Part shown: piece after piece, positions 40,591 to 41,715 of the stretch | Layout: each line of letters opens with the position of its first letter | Position numbering within the stretch: position 1 is the stretch's first letter | The notes under the pieces: model-generated | The model's database searches: none | Seen by the model: the letters and a program-made list of their open reading frames with translations, nothing else | What the model was told of the DNA's origin: nothing | Assembly: GCA_964385645.1 (NCBI GenBank) | Contig: CAYLPT010000058.1 | Location: forward strand, 1 to 41,715 | Direction: 5' to 3' | Source of the DNA: CAYLPT01 sp964385645 | GTDB lineage: Bacteria; Armatimonadota; Hebobacteria; Hebobacterales; Hebobacteraceae | DNA: 41,715 nucleotides | Translations under genes and position numbers: made by a program

Positions 40591-41715
40591 GTGGGCGCAC
40601 GGAGCGGGCGGTCAGGGGCCGGTCACGGGAGTCGTCGCCGGGGCGCCTCCGGGGTCACCAGCCGGGAGGTCGCCGAGCGGGCGCGCGTGTCGACGATGAC
40701 CGTCTCGCGGGTCTTCGACGAATCGGGCCGGCTGGGGCGTGTGCGCGCCTCGACTCGCGCCCGGGTGCTGAAGGCGGCCCGCGAGCTTGGCTACCGGCCC
40801 CACCGGGCGGCGCGTGTGCTGGCCCGCCGGAGGAGCCACCTCATCGGCGTACTGCTGCCGGCCTTCACCGGTGGCTTCACCTCCCAGGTCATGGACGGCG
40901 TCGCCGCGGAGGCCCACCGCTCAGGCTACCACACCACCTTCGCTCTGCGCAGCGCGACCGGATGGGACCTGCGGGCCGCGCTCGACCATCTTCTCGAGCA
41001 GCGGGTCGAGGGCATCGTGTACTACCCAGCCAGCAGTGCCCCGGTCCGGCACAAAGCGACGGTGGAGGGGCTGCGTTCGCTGCCGGTGGTGCTGGTGGAC
41101 CTGGATGTAGAGGGTCTGGACCTCCCTCTCGTGACCACCGATGACGCGAACGGCATCGAGCAGGCGGTCGCGCACCTGGTGTCGCTGGGCCACGAGCGGA
41201 TCGGGTACCTCTCCGGACCGCGGTGGGCCTCGACGGCCCAGGTCCGGCTACGGGGCTTCCGGGAGGCGATGGCGCGGCGAGGGCTGGCGGTGCCAGAGGA
41301 CTTCGTGGTGCACCAACGCGAGATGGTGCACAACCGCGGGGCGATCGTAGAGCCCGCCCTGAGGCTCCTCGACGTGCTCCCCGCGCCAAGCGCGGTGATC
41401 ACCTGGAACAGCCAGACCGCGGCCGGTCTGCTGTGGGCGGCGAGAAGCCGGGGCGTGGCGGTGCCGGGCGATCTGGCTGTGGTTGGCTACTCAGAGCCGT
41501 GGCTGTGCGAAATGTGGTCGCCCGGGCTGACCACGGTCAGGCAGCCCAGCCACGCCATCGGCGTGGAGGCGGTGCGAGTGCTGCTGCGCCTGATCGCGGG
41601 CGAGCAGCCGGAGGGGGAGTCGCGTGTAAGATTGCTCCCGACGGAGCTGGTGATTCGGGAGTCTTGTGGGCATACTGCCAGTGGCGCCATGGCGGTGCAT
41701 GCTCGACCCGAGGGG
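40591..41715 (+). CDS. LacI-family transcriptional regulator, 3' end outside window
   Basis: The frame runs from GTG 40591 to the window edge without a stop (375 codons seen). Residues 23-70 are a LacI helix-turn-helix: SREVAERARVSTMTVSRVF, then RARVLKAARELGYRPHRAA. A sugar-binding periplasmic-like domain follows: LIGVLLPAFTGGF, VEGIVYYPA, LVTTDDANGIEQAVAHLVSLGHERIGYL, VPGDLAVVGYSE and TTVRQPS. The first 22 residues (Arg/Gly/Ser-rich) are not conserved and no ATG or strong ribosome site exists before the HTH, so the start is uncertain. Its own strong promoter and an overlapping operator-like palindrome suggest autoregulation. Confidence 0.9.
   Translation, partial: MGARSGRSGAGHGSRRRGASGVTSREVAERARVSTMTVSRVFDESGRLGRVRASTRARVLKAARELGYRPHRAARVLARRRSHLIGVLLPAFTGGFTSQVMDGVAAEAHRSGYHTTFALRSATGWDLRAALDHLLEQRVEGIVYYPASSAPVRHKATVEGLRSLPVVLVDLDVEGLDLPLVTTDDANGIEQAVAHLVSLGHERIGYLSGPRWASTAQVRLRGFREAMARRGLAVPEDFVVHQREMVHNRGAIVEPALRLLDVLPAPSAVITWNSQTAAGLLWAARSRGVAVPGDLAVVGYSEPWLCEMWSPGLTTVRQPSHAIGVEAVRVLLRLIAGEQPEGESRVRLLPTELVIRESCGHTASGAMAVHARPEG

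Noticed and set aside
1..41715. CRISPR arrays, transposases, integrases and attachment sites
   Set aside because: No repeat-spacer pattern, no transposase or integrase motif and no terminal repeats were seen.

Overview
The window is very GC-rich DNA, almost fully coding, with good Shine-Dalgarno sites. It looks like a chromosome segment of a heterotrophic bacterium that degrades complex plant or algal polysaccharides. Three things suggest Armatimonadota or a related deep-branching lineage with similar gene content: a pseudopilin-like protein of the GFTLIELL...H-x9-DG type, three 12-TM proteins of the DUF6784/DUF6785 kind, and putative glycosidases of the GHL6/GHL15 kind. The assignment is inferred from gene content only. 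I saw no rRNA, tRNA, CRISPR array, insertion sequence or replication origin.

Layout. (1) 1-4042, plus strand: the 3' part of an unrecognised beta-rich protein, a cytoplasmic GHL15-like hydrolase and a nitrilase-family amidase. (2) 4055-5134, minus: a secreted jellyroll lyase-like protein. (3) 5135-5865: no intact gene; a promoter-like site and a decayed RHS/YD-repeat gene. (4) 5866-9666: two convergent secreted glycosidase-like proteins, the second with its own promoter. (5) 9817-16314, minus: pseudopilin-like protein, large GH5/GH2-like hydrolase and DUF6785-like membrane protein, divergent from an AraC regulator (16529) that precedes a second DUF6785-like protein and a GHL6-like hydrolase. 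(6) 21366-22507, minus: a ferredoxin-domain relic and an aldo/keto reductase. (7) 22830-30552, plus: sugar lactonase, zinc dehydrogenase, SDR and Gfo/Idh/MocA oxidoreductase, the first three joined by ATGA overlaps, then a third DUF6785-like protein and a secreted beta-helix protein. (8) 30568-32672: a promoter, a secreted GHL15-like enzyme and a terminator-like hairpin. (9) 32683-40397: one minus-strand URO-D-like protein, then a plus-strand run of GHL6-like hydrolase, beta-helix protein and two more URO-D-like proteins. (10) 40448-end: a LacI-family regulator with a strong sigma70-type promoter and a LacI-type palindrome, cut by the window edge.

Working model (inference): secreted glycosidases and beta-helix enzymes release sugars or oligosaccharides, the DUF6785-like proteins import them, and cytoplasmic dehydrogenases and the lactonase oxidise them. 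AraC and LacI proteins sense the substrates. No ABC, PTS, MFS or SusC/D transporter is visible, so the DUF6785-like proteins are the only import candidates here. The three URO-D-like proteins, without any corrinoid partner in the window, are the least explained part of the locus.
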